Assembly: GCA_963920575.1 (NCBI GenBank)
Contig: OY986972.1
Location: 15,604,502 to 15,668,501, forward strand
DNA: 64,000 bases
From: Narthecium ossifragum
Taxonomy: Eukaryota > Streptophyta > Magnoliopsida > Dioscoreales > Nartheciaceae
Direction: 5' to 3'
How positions within the stretch are numbered: the stretch's first letter is position 1; each line of letters begins with the position of its first letter. The notes beneath the pieces were generated by a model, which saw only the letters and a program-made list of their open reading frames with translations, did no database searches and was not told the origin of the DNA. The position numbers and the translations under genes are program-made. This document shows, in pieces, positions 1 to 9,105 of the stretch.

Positions 1-505
1 TTTCTGACTGCTCCCTTTTTTATCATTTCAGAATATTGTTCTATTTTTTACTCATTGAGCTAAACCAGGCTTCTAAGAAACTATTTTGCAACTTTAAAGT
101 TCATGTCACGATGAAGTGTCTATGTTTAGGAATCATAATGTAGTGAGAGCATTTCTGTTTTGCACAAGCTTTGAGTAGCATCTTTTTCAGCCAAGTGATT
201 GGCCTTCGAGAGAGAGCTATTTTTAGGGGTGCCACTATCTTTTAAATTGTACATTTTTATTTTGTTGTTGTTGCAACGCATTCTTAGTGTTGACTAAGCA
301 TTAAGTGTATTGCAGAATGTTGGCTACGGTATTCTATCTTTTTATTCGGAGTTTGAGATGTGCTGCATAATATGTTCCACATGGTCTGATACTTCTTGGA
401 TATTGTGTTCCATGCTTTAGCTTCGACTAAGTGATGTAGATGGCAACATTCTTTATGTATGTTATTAGTTGTCTTTATACCTATTCTGACAATGATTGTT
501 CTCAG
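1..505 (+). other. Intronic sequence upstream of the first visible Alba exon
   Basis: There is no recognisable coding sequence here. The stretch is T-rich and ends in a good branch/polypyrimidine-AG acceptor (TTCTCAG at 499-505). The exon that would encode the start of the Alba domain is not visible, so the gene's 5' end lies left of the window and this is read as intron sequence. Confidence 0.6.
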
Positions 506-3500
506 GAAAAACGGGTGAAAGAAATTGTCTTAAAAGCAATGGGGCAGGCAATAAGTAAGGCCGTAGCTGCTACTGAAATCATTAAGGTTAGCTTCTGGCT
601 CCCTTCAAGCCAGTCCAAAAGCACCCATTGCAAGCCCATTTACTATATTTTATTCTTTCTGACAGAAACGGATATCTGGATTACATCAAGATACAGTTAT
701 CAGTTCAACCAGCATCACTGATGTTTGGGAACCAATTGAAGAGGGCCTTGTGCCGTAAGTTTCTTGGCACCTCTATCGAGAATATCTAATTGTCCGAGGA
801 AACTTAGTAATAATTTTCCAAAATTTTTCTGCAGTTTGGAAATGACTCGCCATGTTTCCATGATTTCAATATCTCTGTCAACCAAAGAGTTGAACAAGAA
901 CTCTCCTGGGTAGGGCATTTAATATCTTTTAGATTGAGCAACTAGGGTTTAAATGCATCTTCTACAGGGTAAGCTGTCGGTTTCTTAGGAGTGGAGTATT
1001 TATATCATGTCGTGCTTGATAAGTTACTTTTCTTGTTAGATACCAAGCACCGTTACATTTAGAGCAGCCAAGGCAGCAATATAAGCAGCAGAGGCCGCAA
1101 CAGTATCAGCAGCAGCAACCATATCAGCCGCAACCGCAAAATTACATGGCTGAAGGTATTTCCTGCTAAATTCAGCAAATTTCTTCTGATTTTTTAATGT
1201 TAACTATGTATTGCTATTGTTTTATGAAGATTCATATGGCCGAGGACGTGGTCGAGGGAGAGGAAGAGGAAGAGGTTGGGGCAGAGGTGGATATAATGGA
1301 TACGGGGGCTATGGCGGTGGGTATGGTGGCTATGGCGGCGGGTATGGTGGCTATGGTGGCTATGGTGACAACCAAGGCAAGCTCTTTATCCCTGCTATCT
1401 AGTGCTTATACAACTAGTCAAATTTTAAATGATTTGTCAGCCTTCTCAGTGGTAAGATTTTCAAGGCTGATTCAGCTTAATCTTAGGATTCAATGTGTAG
1501 GAAAGTAAAATCGGGAATAAGCCCCAGAATAGGACTTATTCTAGAATCTTCCCACCAGAACAGCATAATCCTGTCAGTGGTATATCTACTTTAAGAAGAT
1601 AAATATTATGTGGAGGGTGCAACTGTGCTTGCGGGATGTATCTACCTTATGTTCTTTTCTTTTAGTCTTTTTTGCCCACTCCAAGTTTTTTCGTTGATAC
1701 TTACCTAAGATTATAGTAAACAGTATCATTAACAAAAATAAGAATGACCACCGTTTTCCAGCAACGGTTTCTTCCTTGACTTAATAGTACACTGGTTGGC
1801 TGCTGGAAATTCTTATGTATTAGATAGGTCAATGAACTTTGGAGAAACCCTCTTAACTCCCTTCTAATTGGCAATAGTCTGATGGAGGAGAAAAATGCGA
1901 GGTTACTGTTGGCAATAGTCTTGATTAATGTGTCGAAACCTTATTGCTTTCTATTCTTGCAGAAAACGGTGGTTGGAACTACAATCCGGGGCGAGGTGGT
2001 GGAAGAGGCAGAGGAGGCTGGGGTTATCGTGGTAATCATATTCTTGCTTTCTTTCCTTCTGGAAGAATTGATTTTGCTTTAGAACAATTGAGTATTTCCT
2101 TTGTTAGAAAGTTTAAATTCTCCTAGGTTTGAAATACCTTGGCTGAACATCATTAGCACAGTTTTCTTAGGCGTAATGAGCTACCTATTAACTTGAATTT
2201 GAACTTCCTAAGCAATGAGGTTGATTAAAATAAATTTACCAACTAAATTCATGAATGATTTGCTTGTATATTTGACTAATTTCACAAGGAAGTATCTAAG
2301 GATCTGACAGTACATATCGTCAGCACCATAGGGCTGGGGTGTGCCGATAGAGGAGAGAAGGAAGAGAGGAGAGGAGAAGAAGAGAAGAGGAGGTGGAGGG
2401 GGGATCAACCTAGAGGGGGGTTTGTCGAGTCGTCATTAGCAAGCCATCGGAGACATTGTGGAGATGGCAATGTGTCGGGAGGCTGTAGAGCGAGGAGAAT
2501 GCGTTAGATGCTTTAGAGTTAGGATATAATGAAGATATCTTTGAAGTCAATGGGTTTTGGGTGCAGCAATTCTATAGCCCAAAATCTGATCTGATAAACC
2601 GCTAACACTGTGCCACAAAAACGATAGATGTATCATGCCGATAAATTACCGGCATAGGAAACCATGATGAAGCCTTCATGAAATTTGTTAGGTAATTGAA
2701 TTGCCCCAAATATTGTGGTTCAACTTTTACTATCACAAAATATGTATAAATGGTGATAATTCATCCTTTGTATACGGTTCATGCCCAAACCCTTCTGAAA
2801 CCTTAAAGACAATTCAATGAGCATGCTGGAGTATTCCAAACTTTGCGAATCTCCATGTACAATCGAAAGCCTGTGAATAAGACAGTTTGTTGCTTAGTTT
2901 TGATAAGCCATCTATCGTTGAGTTCATTTTTTGCGAGTTTGAGTGATCTTTTACACTATCCAAAGTAGAAAGAAAATCAATGCCTGTGAGTTTTCCAATT
3001 GATGGTAGGTGAGTTCCTATTCGAGATTGCACAGTAATGAATGCTTTAGGTTTTGAGAGGTCAGATCTCGGCCAGTGTGATTGGAACTTATTACGTTATG
3101 TTTGAATCTACCCACGCCAATCGTTTGCGTTTGAACACATAATGTGATTGGGCTCTTTGCTGTGTCTCTTATGAAACATCCAGAATGTATAGAAGTAATG
3201 CATCAAACTATGAGTGGTGGTTTTGCCTTCACATCAGTTTGTCACAATTTACATTTTGATAATTAGGACATGAAATAAATGGCAGAATAGTTCGATTCAC
3301 TAGATTTTTCATTTCATGTTATCAAGATTGTTTTGTGGATTTTGTGTTAAGTTGCCTGAAGTGCATGTTATTGTACAATATCTTTGAAATTAATCCATCC
3401 TTCGTTGTTCTTCATATATTTCACGGTTTAATCTATTTTAGTGAAGTTCTACTCTCTGACTGTTTATGCAAAGGCACCCAATGCCTTCAACAGGATTCAT

Positions 3501-4437
3501 CTTGGGTTTATCATGATTGATTCTGTTTTCCGAGACAGTGTTTGAGTTTTTTTAAACACTAGATATCTTCTAATTGGGTCAGTCTTTTTACTATTATTTC
3601 TTCTCAGGACCTATGGAGGGTCTGAAATGTATCATGCACTTTAAGGATATCCTGTGAACTCATGGAGATTTCCTCTTGTGAAGGAAGACTGTTGCAGTCT
3701 TTTTAACTAGAATCAGGCGACATTGAAATTTGAAATTTTATCACTTGGGGGTTTCATCATAATAGTGGATCCTCATCTCACCTCATTCTTCTCTATTCCT
3801 GTCTCGCTGCTTGTGATAGCTGCAACACATTTTCCTTAACATGCTATTGAATGTTGCATGAAAACTCCCATTAAAATACTTGCTGCCAGGATAGCTAGAT
3901 GTCTTCCATGCTGGTAATCAGGAAGCAAAATTTAAAACTAAGCCTCCATTTGAGTTGCATGCAGTAGTGGTTGGTGGCTAATTGGAGCGGGTTATGCTTA
4001 GTAATTGTGTGGGAAGCTCTCTGGTGGTCAAGACAAGTTTTGGGTGTCTGACTTGCACAATGCAAAAGTTGTGGTTGAATGATATGAGAGGGGAACTCTC
4101 TAAGAGAGCTTGGTCTAAGAGAGCTTAGTCTTATGTGTCTTTTATTGATATAGAAGTGCATTGCTGGATCAAGGCTGATACCCATCTGCAATTAAGAACC
4201 TATATTACCATTCGGCTTTGAAACATCACAAGAATATATAATCCATTAATCTTAGCAGTGAAACAAAGCCCTTGCATGTTTATTGTTCTTCCTAGAGGCA
4301 TAGTTCTTAGCTCTTATTTTTTGGATTTTGTAGGTACAGGATATGAAAGAGGAAGAGGTGGGGTTGGTGGGAGAGGCTATGGACGTGGTGGTCGAGGAGG
4401 AAGGATGGGTCGTGGGCGTGGTAACCAAATAGAGTGA
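506..4437 (+). CDS. Alba DNA/RNA-binding domain protein with RGG/GYGG tail (5' partial, seven exons)
   Basis: Seven exons join in frame: 506-586, 666-754, 835-909, 1040-1155, 1230-1376, 1963-2031 and 4334-4437 (stop TGA 4435-4437), giving 226 residues. The first three exons hold the second half of an Alba domain (IVLKAMGQAISKAVA, then GLHQDTVISSTSITDVWEP and MTRHVSMISISLS). Next come a Q/P-rich linker, a run of RG repeats, GYGGYGGGYGG repeats and a final RGG-rich exon. This is the architecture of the long plant Alba proteins, which bind RNA or DNA and act in mRNA regulation and R-loop or chromatin contexts; the family role is known, the role here is inferred. Introns are GT-AG except the one after 1376, which is GC-AG. 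The start codon and first exon lie outside the window. No frameshift or stop is seen, so the gene is probably functional. Confidence 0.9.
1377..1962 (+). other. GC-AG intron in the Alba gene
   Basis: The donor reads AAG|GCAAGC and the acceptor TTCTTGCAG|AA. Joining 1376 to 1963 keeps the reading frame (GDNQ-ENGG). No GT donor nearby would preserve the frame before a stop, so a non-canonical GC donor is the simplest model. Confidence 0.75.
2032..4333 (+). other. Long last intron of the Alba gene
   Basis: This 2.3-kb intron lies between GGTAATC (donor) and TTTTGTAG (acceptor). It holds a purine-rich tract (about 2345-2402) but no recognisable transposon, RNA gene or coding exon. Short ORFs in it look random. 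Confidence 0.7.
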
Positions 4438-4900
4438 AGGTTGTCTGGAGTTTCTACTGCTCTGATGTGCATGCTTGCTTTTACAGTAGGACCGAAAGAA
4501 AAAAACAGGAAGGATTGTTATCCAAGGACGTGCTATGGGTCAACGTGGATGTATCTCGTGTCGTTAGGGTTTGATCTAAGCGATGTTGATTTGTTTCTGT
4601 CTATTTTCATGTTAATCAGCTTGGCAGACCTTTTCCTTGTACTCCCATGGTTGCTGGAAATTTACTGAGGGGCATGCTCGTTCTATCTATATATCATGCC
4701 TGTATTCCTCTGTTCTTGGAACATCGAGGATGTAATTTTGAGCAATTGCTCTTTGGCTTACCTGCTCTGAGTTGTTCTTAAGTCTCTGGTCCTCTCTCTA
4801 TATGTTGTATGAGGATTAGATGTTTTTAGTGCAGGACCTCTACATGCTGTATGAAAGTATTACCATGATTTCTTGTGTTACTTGACTGGTTATTCCTGTT
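4438..4900 (+). other. Probable 3' UTR of the Alba gene
   Basis: T-rich sequence follows the stop codon. Its end cannot be fixed from sequence alone because plant poly(A) signals are weak. A short ORF at 4441-4668 falls inside it and resembles nothing known. Confidence 0.5.
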
Positions 4901-5514
4901 TGTTTGGATGCTCAGTCAACACACTAAACTCTGTTGATGGATCCATGTCCATTGGTTAATTTACTCAGTTGCAAACAGAGCTTAGCATGAGTTAGCTCAT
5001 TTTTTGCTGGGGCTCGGTTCAAAATTAAGGTTACCGAGTTCGAGTTTATTTCGAGATGAAAATGACTTGATTTGTTTTTAGCTTTGATCTTGATTCAGGT
5101 TTGGAGTCCAGTGCAGGTGTGGGTCTGTTGGTTTTCGAGCCATTTCAAGTACAATCATCTTAGTTTTAGGGATGGGAATGCGGTTAGTTTTAGGGGTGTC
5201 AATGCGGCTGGTTTTTTCAAACCAGCCCTATGAATAAAACAAAAACCGTTCGCAAATCCGCCTCATAGACTCACAATTTTGGTCCCACCTCGGGTTTCTC
5301 TCTGACCCGCTTCTTCCTTGCAGGATCAACATCCCAAAGCTCTCGCAGTTTTCTCTGATGCCCCCGTGACCTATTGTCATCGAGGCTTGTGTGTACCTGC
5401 TTTACAGATACGTGCATCATCATACTCAATTTATAGAAAATAACCTTAAACTTATTCTCTGATCATAAACATGAACTACAATTTTTTTTTTTATCACGAG
5501 TGTAAAAATTACAA
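4901..5514. other. Intergenic sequence, no gene seen
   Basis: No coding or RNA feature is recognised. Around 5166-5230 there are short GGGATGGGAATG / GGGGTGTCAATG motifs that resemble termini of plant hAT-type miniature elements, but no paired end with a matching duplication was found. Confidence 0.5.
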
Positions 5515-5523
5515 TTAAAAGAA
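5515..5523. repeat. Left 9-bp target-site duplication of the MULE
   Basis: TTAAAAGAA here is repeated exactly at 22886-22894, immediately outside the two inverted termini. A 9-bp duplication is characteristic of Mutator-like elements. Confidence 0.85.
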
Positions 5524-5705
5524 GAGGGAATTAGCTTTTAGTACCCTCTAATTTCACGTTTTTACAATCTGCTACCCTCTAGTTATAAAATCTAACTTTA
5601 GTATTATCATGTTACAAAGTAGGTTGATTTAGTACCCTCTCGTTAGACGGCGTTAGTTGCCGTTCACCTAAAACCACTCACGTGCACTCATGTGAGTGGT
5701 TTTCC
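5524..5705 (+). repeat. Left terminal inverted repeat of the MULE
   Basis: It matches, in reverse orientation, 22840-22885 joined to 20469-20586 (the right repeat is split by a solo LTR). Shared landmarks are AGCTTTTARTACCCTCTAA, TGCTACCCTCTAGTTATAAA, GACGGCGTTAG and an inner palindrome, ACCACTCAC-N10-GTGAGTGGT at 5673-5700. That palindrome contains a CACGTG G-box at 5679-5684. Confidence 0.8.
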
Positions 5706-5930
5706 ATACTTTCTCGTCATAGGAAGGCGGTAATCTGGCTTTCCCTACATCCTATAACTACAGTGAAGTGGGGTTTAGATTAGGGTTTCAAATGGTCCCT
5801 CCAACGATCTGAAATCCATGTAGAAATCTGGCAATCGGAGTGGTTCTTCATCGGAGATCATGTCAGGTATGGTTTAAGTCTCATATTGTGCTCTATTGCA
5901 CTCTACAAAAGGATTTGGGTGGCCAGCTCC

Positions 5931-6547
5931 ATGTCGTCGTCATCGTCGCAGGGGAGTTCTCGAGCTAGTGGTAGCTCTATCTCCTCCTCAAGAGAAAGGA
6001 GACCTATATGAGTGTTTTTGCGGGTATAAGGACCCTTTGAGGACTTCATGGACATATAGTAACCCTGGAAGAATATTCCTATGCTGTCCGATCCCTAAGG
6101 TACTTTGGTTCATAAGTGATTAAAATTTCAGAAATTTCTTTGTATTACTAGAGTAATTACTGATGTTTTGTTTTGTTTTGTTTACACATGAAGGATCGTG
6201 GGGGTTGTGGTTTTTGGGTTTGGTTTGATGCAGAGACCTGAGCCTGTGGTAGGCAAGTGATCAGTGAATTGAGGGATAAGCTGAAGAATTCATTGGCAAT
6301 GCTTGAGGATTGTCAGAAGAAAGTGGAGACACTGTTGGGAGAGCTGCGTTTATGTAGGGAGAGAGAGGAGACGGCCATGGCAGAAAAGCAAAGCCTGAGG
6401 AGTTGCTTGGATGATAAAGGCAGAGTTGTTGTATCACTTGAGCTGGATAAAAGGCAATTGTACATTAGGTCGAGGATTTATCTAAATGTTCTGATGTTGT
6501 CATGTATTTCAGGAATTATTTTGCTTTGTCATTGTCTCAAACTGTGA
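5931..6547 (+). pseudogene. GRF zinc-finger plus coiled-coil gene, broken (captured or MULE accessory)
   Basis: A natural start at 5931 gives a serine-rich N-terminus (MSSSSSSQGSS). A 1-base frameshift near 5985 then leads into a GRF-type zinc finger with the CFCG, RTSWT, NPGR and CCP signature. The finger continues across an intron (6100-6193) as GGCGFWVWFD. An in-frame TGA at 6239-6241 follows, then about 70 residues of heptad-like coiled coil (ELRDKLKNSLAMLEDCQKK). GRF fingers bind nucleic acids in other proteins; short GRF plus coiled-coil genes are common in plants and often lie near transposons. Whether this one was captured by the MULE or is a standard passenger is inference. Two lesions make it a pseudogene. 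Confidence 0.7.
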
Positions 6548-7370
6548 AGTAGAGCATATAACTCTATTCTAATCTAATGTAGTTTTGATGCTCTGTTATG
6601 TCCTGTTCCAGTGCAATGTAACTCTATTTTAATCTAATATAATCTCATATATTGCACAAATTGATTACTCAGATTGAATGCACAATTAGCCTAGCATACA
6701 ACAGTAATTGTTGTGTTTCACTCATCACAGTAATTGATGTGTTCTATTCATCACAGTAACTGTAACTGAGTGCGCAATTAGACTACTAAGTCTCACAAAT
6801 TACATTGTTGCTATAAAAAATTAGACTAGCTGAGTCTCACACAATTAGCTAAGTTTCACAATATTAACATCAAATTTGTACAATCACACATGTTAGATTG
6901 ATGGTACACACACAGCTAGTTACATCAAATGTTCCAAACCCCCTGCTCACAAAATTAGCTGCCACTACTACAATAACTGTTGTGTTACATTCACCATAGC
7001 ACAAAAATAAATACTTGTCATCATCACAACTGGTTACATCAAATGTTCCAAACCCCATGCTATACAAACTCCCCTGCTATGCAAACTTAGCTACCACTAG
7101 TACAATAACTGTTGTGTTACATTTACCACAACACAAAAATAAATGTTTGTCATCCTAGCTTACAAGATCTTCCATCCAACCTTTCCAGTCAGTGTTCTTG
7201 TTTGTTGCCGTCTACCACTCTGCCCAGGTCCTGACTAAGGCATCGCATGTTGCTAGCTGTTACTAATTTGACTAATTTGAGAGTCAAATATTTAACTTGG
7301 CTGGGGCCCATAAATGAACTGCAAACAAAACATAATAGAAAATAGGATAACATGTGAGACATCGCATGTT
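6548..7370. other. Degenerate MULE interior with a short tandem duplication
   Basis: No intact coding region. A segment of about 130 bp is repeated: ACAATAACTGTTGTGTTACAT at about 6970 and 7099, each followed by ACAAAAATAAAT. CAACATGCGATG also occurs twice (around 7245 and 7363 when read in reverse). The MURA catalytic core would be expected here if the element were intact, but it is not recognisable. Confidence 0.45.
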
Positions 7371-7379
7371 GTTGACATG

Positions 7380-7620
7380 ATGCCTTATGCATGTGTGTTC
7401 GCTATTAAAAGTCTTAATCTGGAATGTACTTGTCTGTTGCACGGTTGAGGCATGAATTTTCCAAGGATAGTCCCCAGGGCACTTTGCAGTTTCCTTTTCC
7501 TTGTACTCTTCACAAATTAAATATTGTGGCCACCAACCACTGAATAATCCTTAATGAGGTTCCTCAAGTCTTCACCTCTGGGAAACTTCATGCCAACCAT
7601 GAAAGGGGTCCCATTCCCAG
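7380..7620 (-). pseudogene. MURA transposase DNA-binding domain fragment
   Basis: Read on the minus strand this gives FMVGMKFPRGEDLRNLIKDY, a stop near 7517, then in a shifted frame CPGDYPWKIHAS, FQIKTFNSEHTC. This is the pattern of the WRKY-like DNA-binding domain at the N-terminus of MuDR transposases (GMxF, CPWxI, the F-x-V/I-K segment and the HTC zinc ligand). The coding direction continues from 15,084 across the inserted retrotransposon: removing one CCCAG copy rejoins the reading frame. A frameshift and stops make it non-functional. Confidence 0.75.
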
Positions 7621-7668
7621 TGTCGCGCCCCGACCCGCGAAAGCCCAACCGGGTCGGGCGACGCGACA
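7621..7668 (+). repeat. Inverted U5 terminus replacing the 5' LTR
   Basis: Bases 7621-7665 are the reverse complement of 15039-15083. They are followed by ACA and directly by the primer-binding region, as at a normal LTR/PBS junction. The segment is itself nearly palindromic (TGTCGCG, CCCGACCCG against CGGGTCGGG, CGCGACA), because the LTR end holds a dyad. Confidence 0.85.
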
Positions 7669-7671
7669 GCT

Positions 7672-7683
7672 TGGTATCAGACC
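7672..7683 (+). other. Primer-binding site (initiator Met tRNA type)
   Basis: TGGTATCAGACC matches the usual plant iMet primer-binding sequence TGGTATCAGAGC at 11 of 12 positions and sits four bases after the terminal ACA. Confidence 0.75.
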
Positions 7684-7871
7684 ATAGGTTGTAAATCCCA
7701 GGGTTTAGGATCAGGATTCGGTTGAGTTGAGCGTAGAATGGGTTAGTTCTATGTCTAGAACATCCGTGCATGCTCATTTTGATGCGTTGTGCTTTTCCGC
7801 TTTCTGTTTGTGTTGCCTTGTTTTGGCGGCTTCTGACGAGTGAACGCTCGTTGTCGTTGGTGATTGCACAG

Positions 7872-9105
7872 ATGTCGGGAGCTCGAGTCCGACCTTCGGT
7901 TGTTGGTCGAGGTGGGGCACGACCTGGTCGGCCCGCTCGACCAGACAGGGTAGCACCTGTCAGGACGGTCAGAGTTCGACGGACTGGACCGTCACCAGCG
8001 ACGGTTGCGGTCGCACGGGAGGAGGCTCCTCTCGCCGAGGAGGGGGTCCTCGCTCCGGTCGACGGGCGGGCCGCGACAGCGGTCATGATGGACTTCCAGC
8101 GACTGAACCCGCCTAGGTTCAGCGGTGAGACTGGAGATCCGACCACGGCAGACGGCTGGCTTCGAGGAGTCACGCGCGTTCTCGACGCTCTCTTCGTTGG
8201 GGATGACCGGATCCGGGTCACCCTCGTAGCGTTCCAGCTTGATGGTGACGCCCTTGACTGGTGGTGCACTGCCCAACACACCAGTGGCGGAGAGGAGCCG
8301 ACGTGGGAGGAGTTCAGGGCGTTGTTCTTGGACGCGTACTTTCCGGAGAGTACGTGTGACGCCTTGTCTTGCGAGTACCAGTCCCTCTTGCAGGGTACTC
8401 GCACCGTGCAGCAGTATGCCAACCGGTTTACGCACTTGGTCCGTTTCGCGGGGGCAGTGGCAGCAGACCAGTGGCCAGGGCACGGCAGTTTGAGTGGGGT
8501 CTTCGTCCAGAGATCAGGCGCCAGACGTGTTCCCACCGTTTCCAGACGTACACAGCAGTTCTGAACTGCGCCTTAGTTGTGGAGGCGCAGTTGCAGGATG
8601 AGAGACACCGGGCAGTTCCACCGGCAGTCTCTACCAGCTCACAGCAGCAGCGACCCCAGGGCAGAGGGGGGTTCGGTAGGGGGCAGCCGTGGCGTTAGCG
8701 GCCCTTTCAGCAGCGGCCGCAGCGTGCACCGCAGTACCAGCAGCCACTACCGAGCCCACCAGCCCTGTTTCTATTGACGGCCGGGCCATCTGGGCAGGCT
8801 TTGTCAGGGGGAGACCAGGGATGACAGCCGGGCGCGTCAGTCACTTGCTACCTGTGCGGGCAGCCGGGGCACTACCGTAGAGACTACACTTCGCGAGGAG
8901 CGCAGGGCGCTATGCCGCAAGGCTGTAGAGGCGGAGGGTTCAGTGCCTGGCATGGGAGCGGGGGTGGACGCAAGCTGGGGCGTCCTAGAGGCAGAGGCGG
9001 CCAGCGGGGGCAGGTGTTTGCCCTCCCAGTTCGCGAGCAGCAGGACACCGTCCAGCATATCAGCTGCCACCGCAGTATCAGCCACCACCACAGTACCAGC
9101 AGCCG
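7872..9105 (+). pseudogene. gag of the Tekay-like element, frameshifted
   Basis: The start at 7872 (MSGARVRPS) leads through an Arg/Pro-rich segment into a retrotransposon gag domain: NPPRFSGETGDP, VAFQLDGDALDWW, WEEFRALFLDAYFPES, TVQQYANRF. A frameshift near 8480 moves the frame to ARQFEWGLRPEIR. A TAG at 8696-8698 and a TGA at 8822-8824 follow, both explicable as CAG/CGA to stop changes. The zinc knuckle near 8846 reads CYLCGQPGHYRRDY, so the last cysteine ligand of CX2CX4HX4C has become tyrosine. Gag packages the RNA into particles; this copy could not make a complete one. Confidence 0.8.

Noticed and set aside
1197..1508. Glu/Val/Met-rich 103-codon ORF
   Set aside because: It is a shifted-frame reading of the Alba RG/GYGG exon and its intron.
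7517..8536. 339-codon minus-strand ORF
   Set aside because: Most of it is the antisense shadow of gag; only its last ~35 codons (below 7620) are a real MURA fragment.
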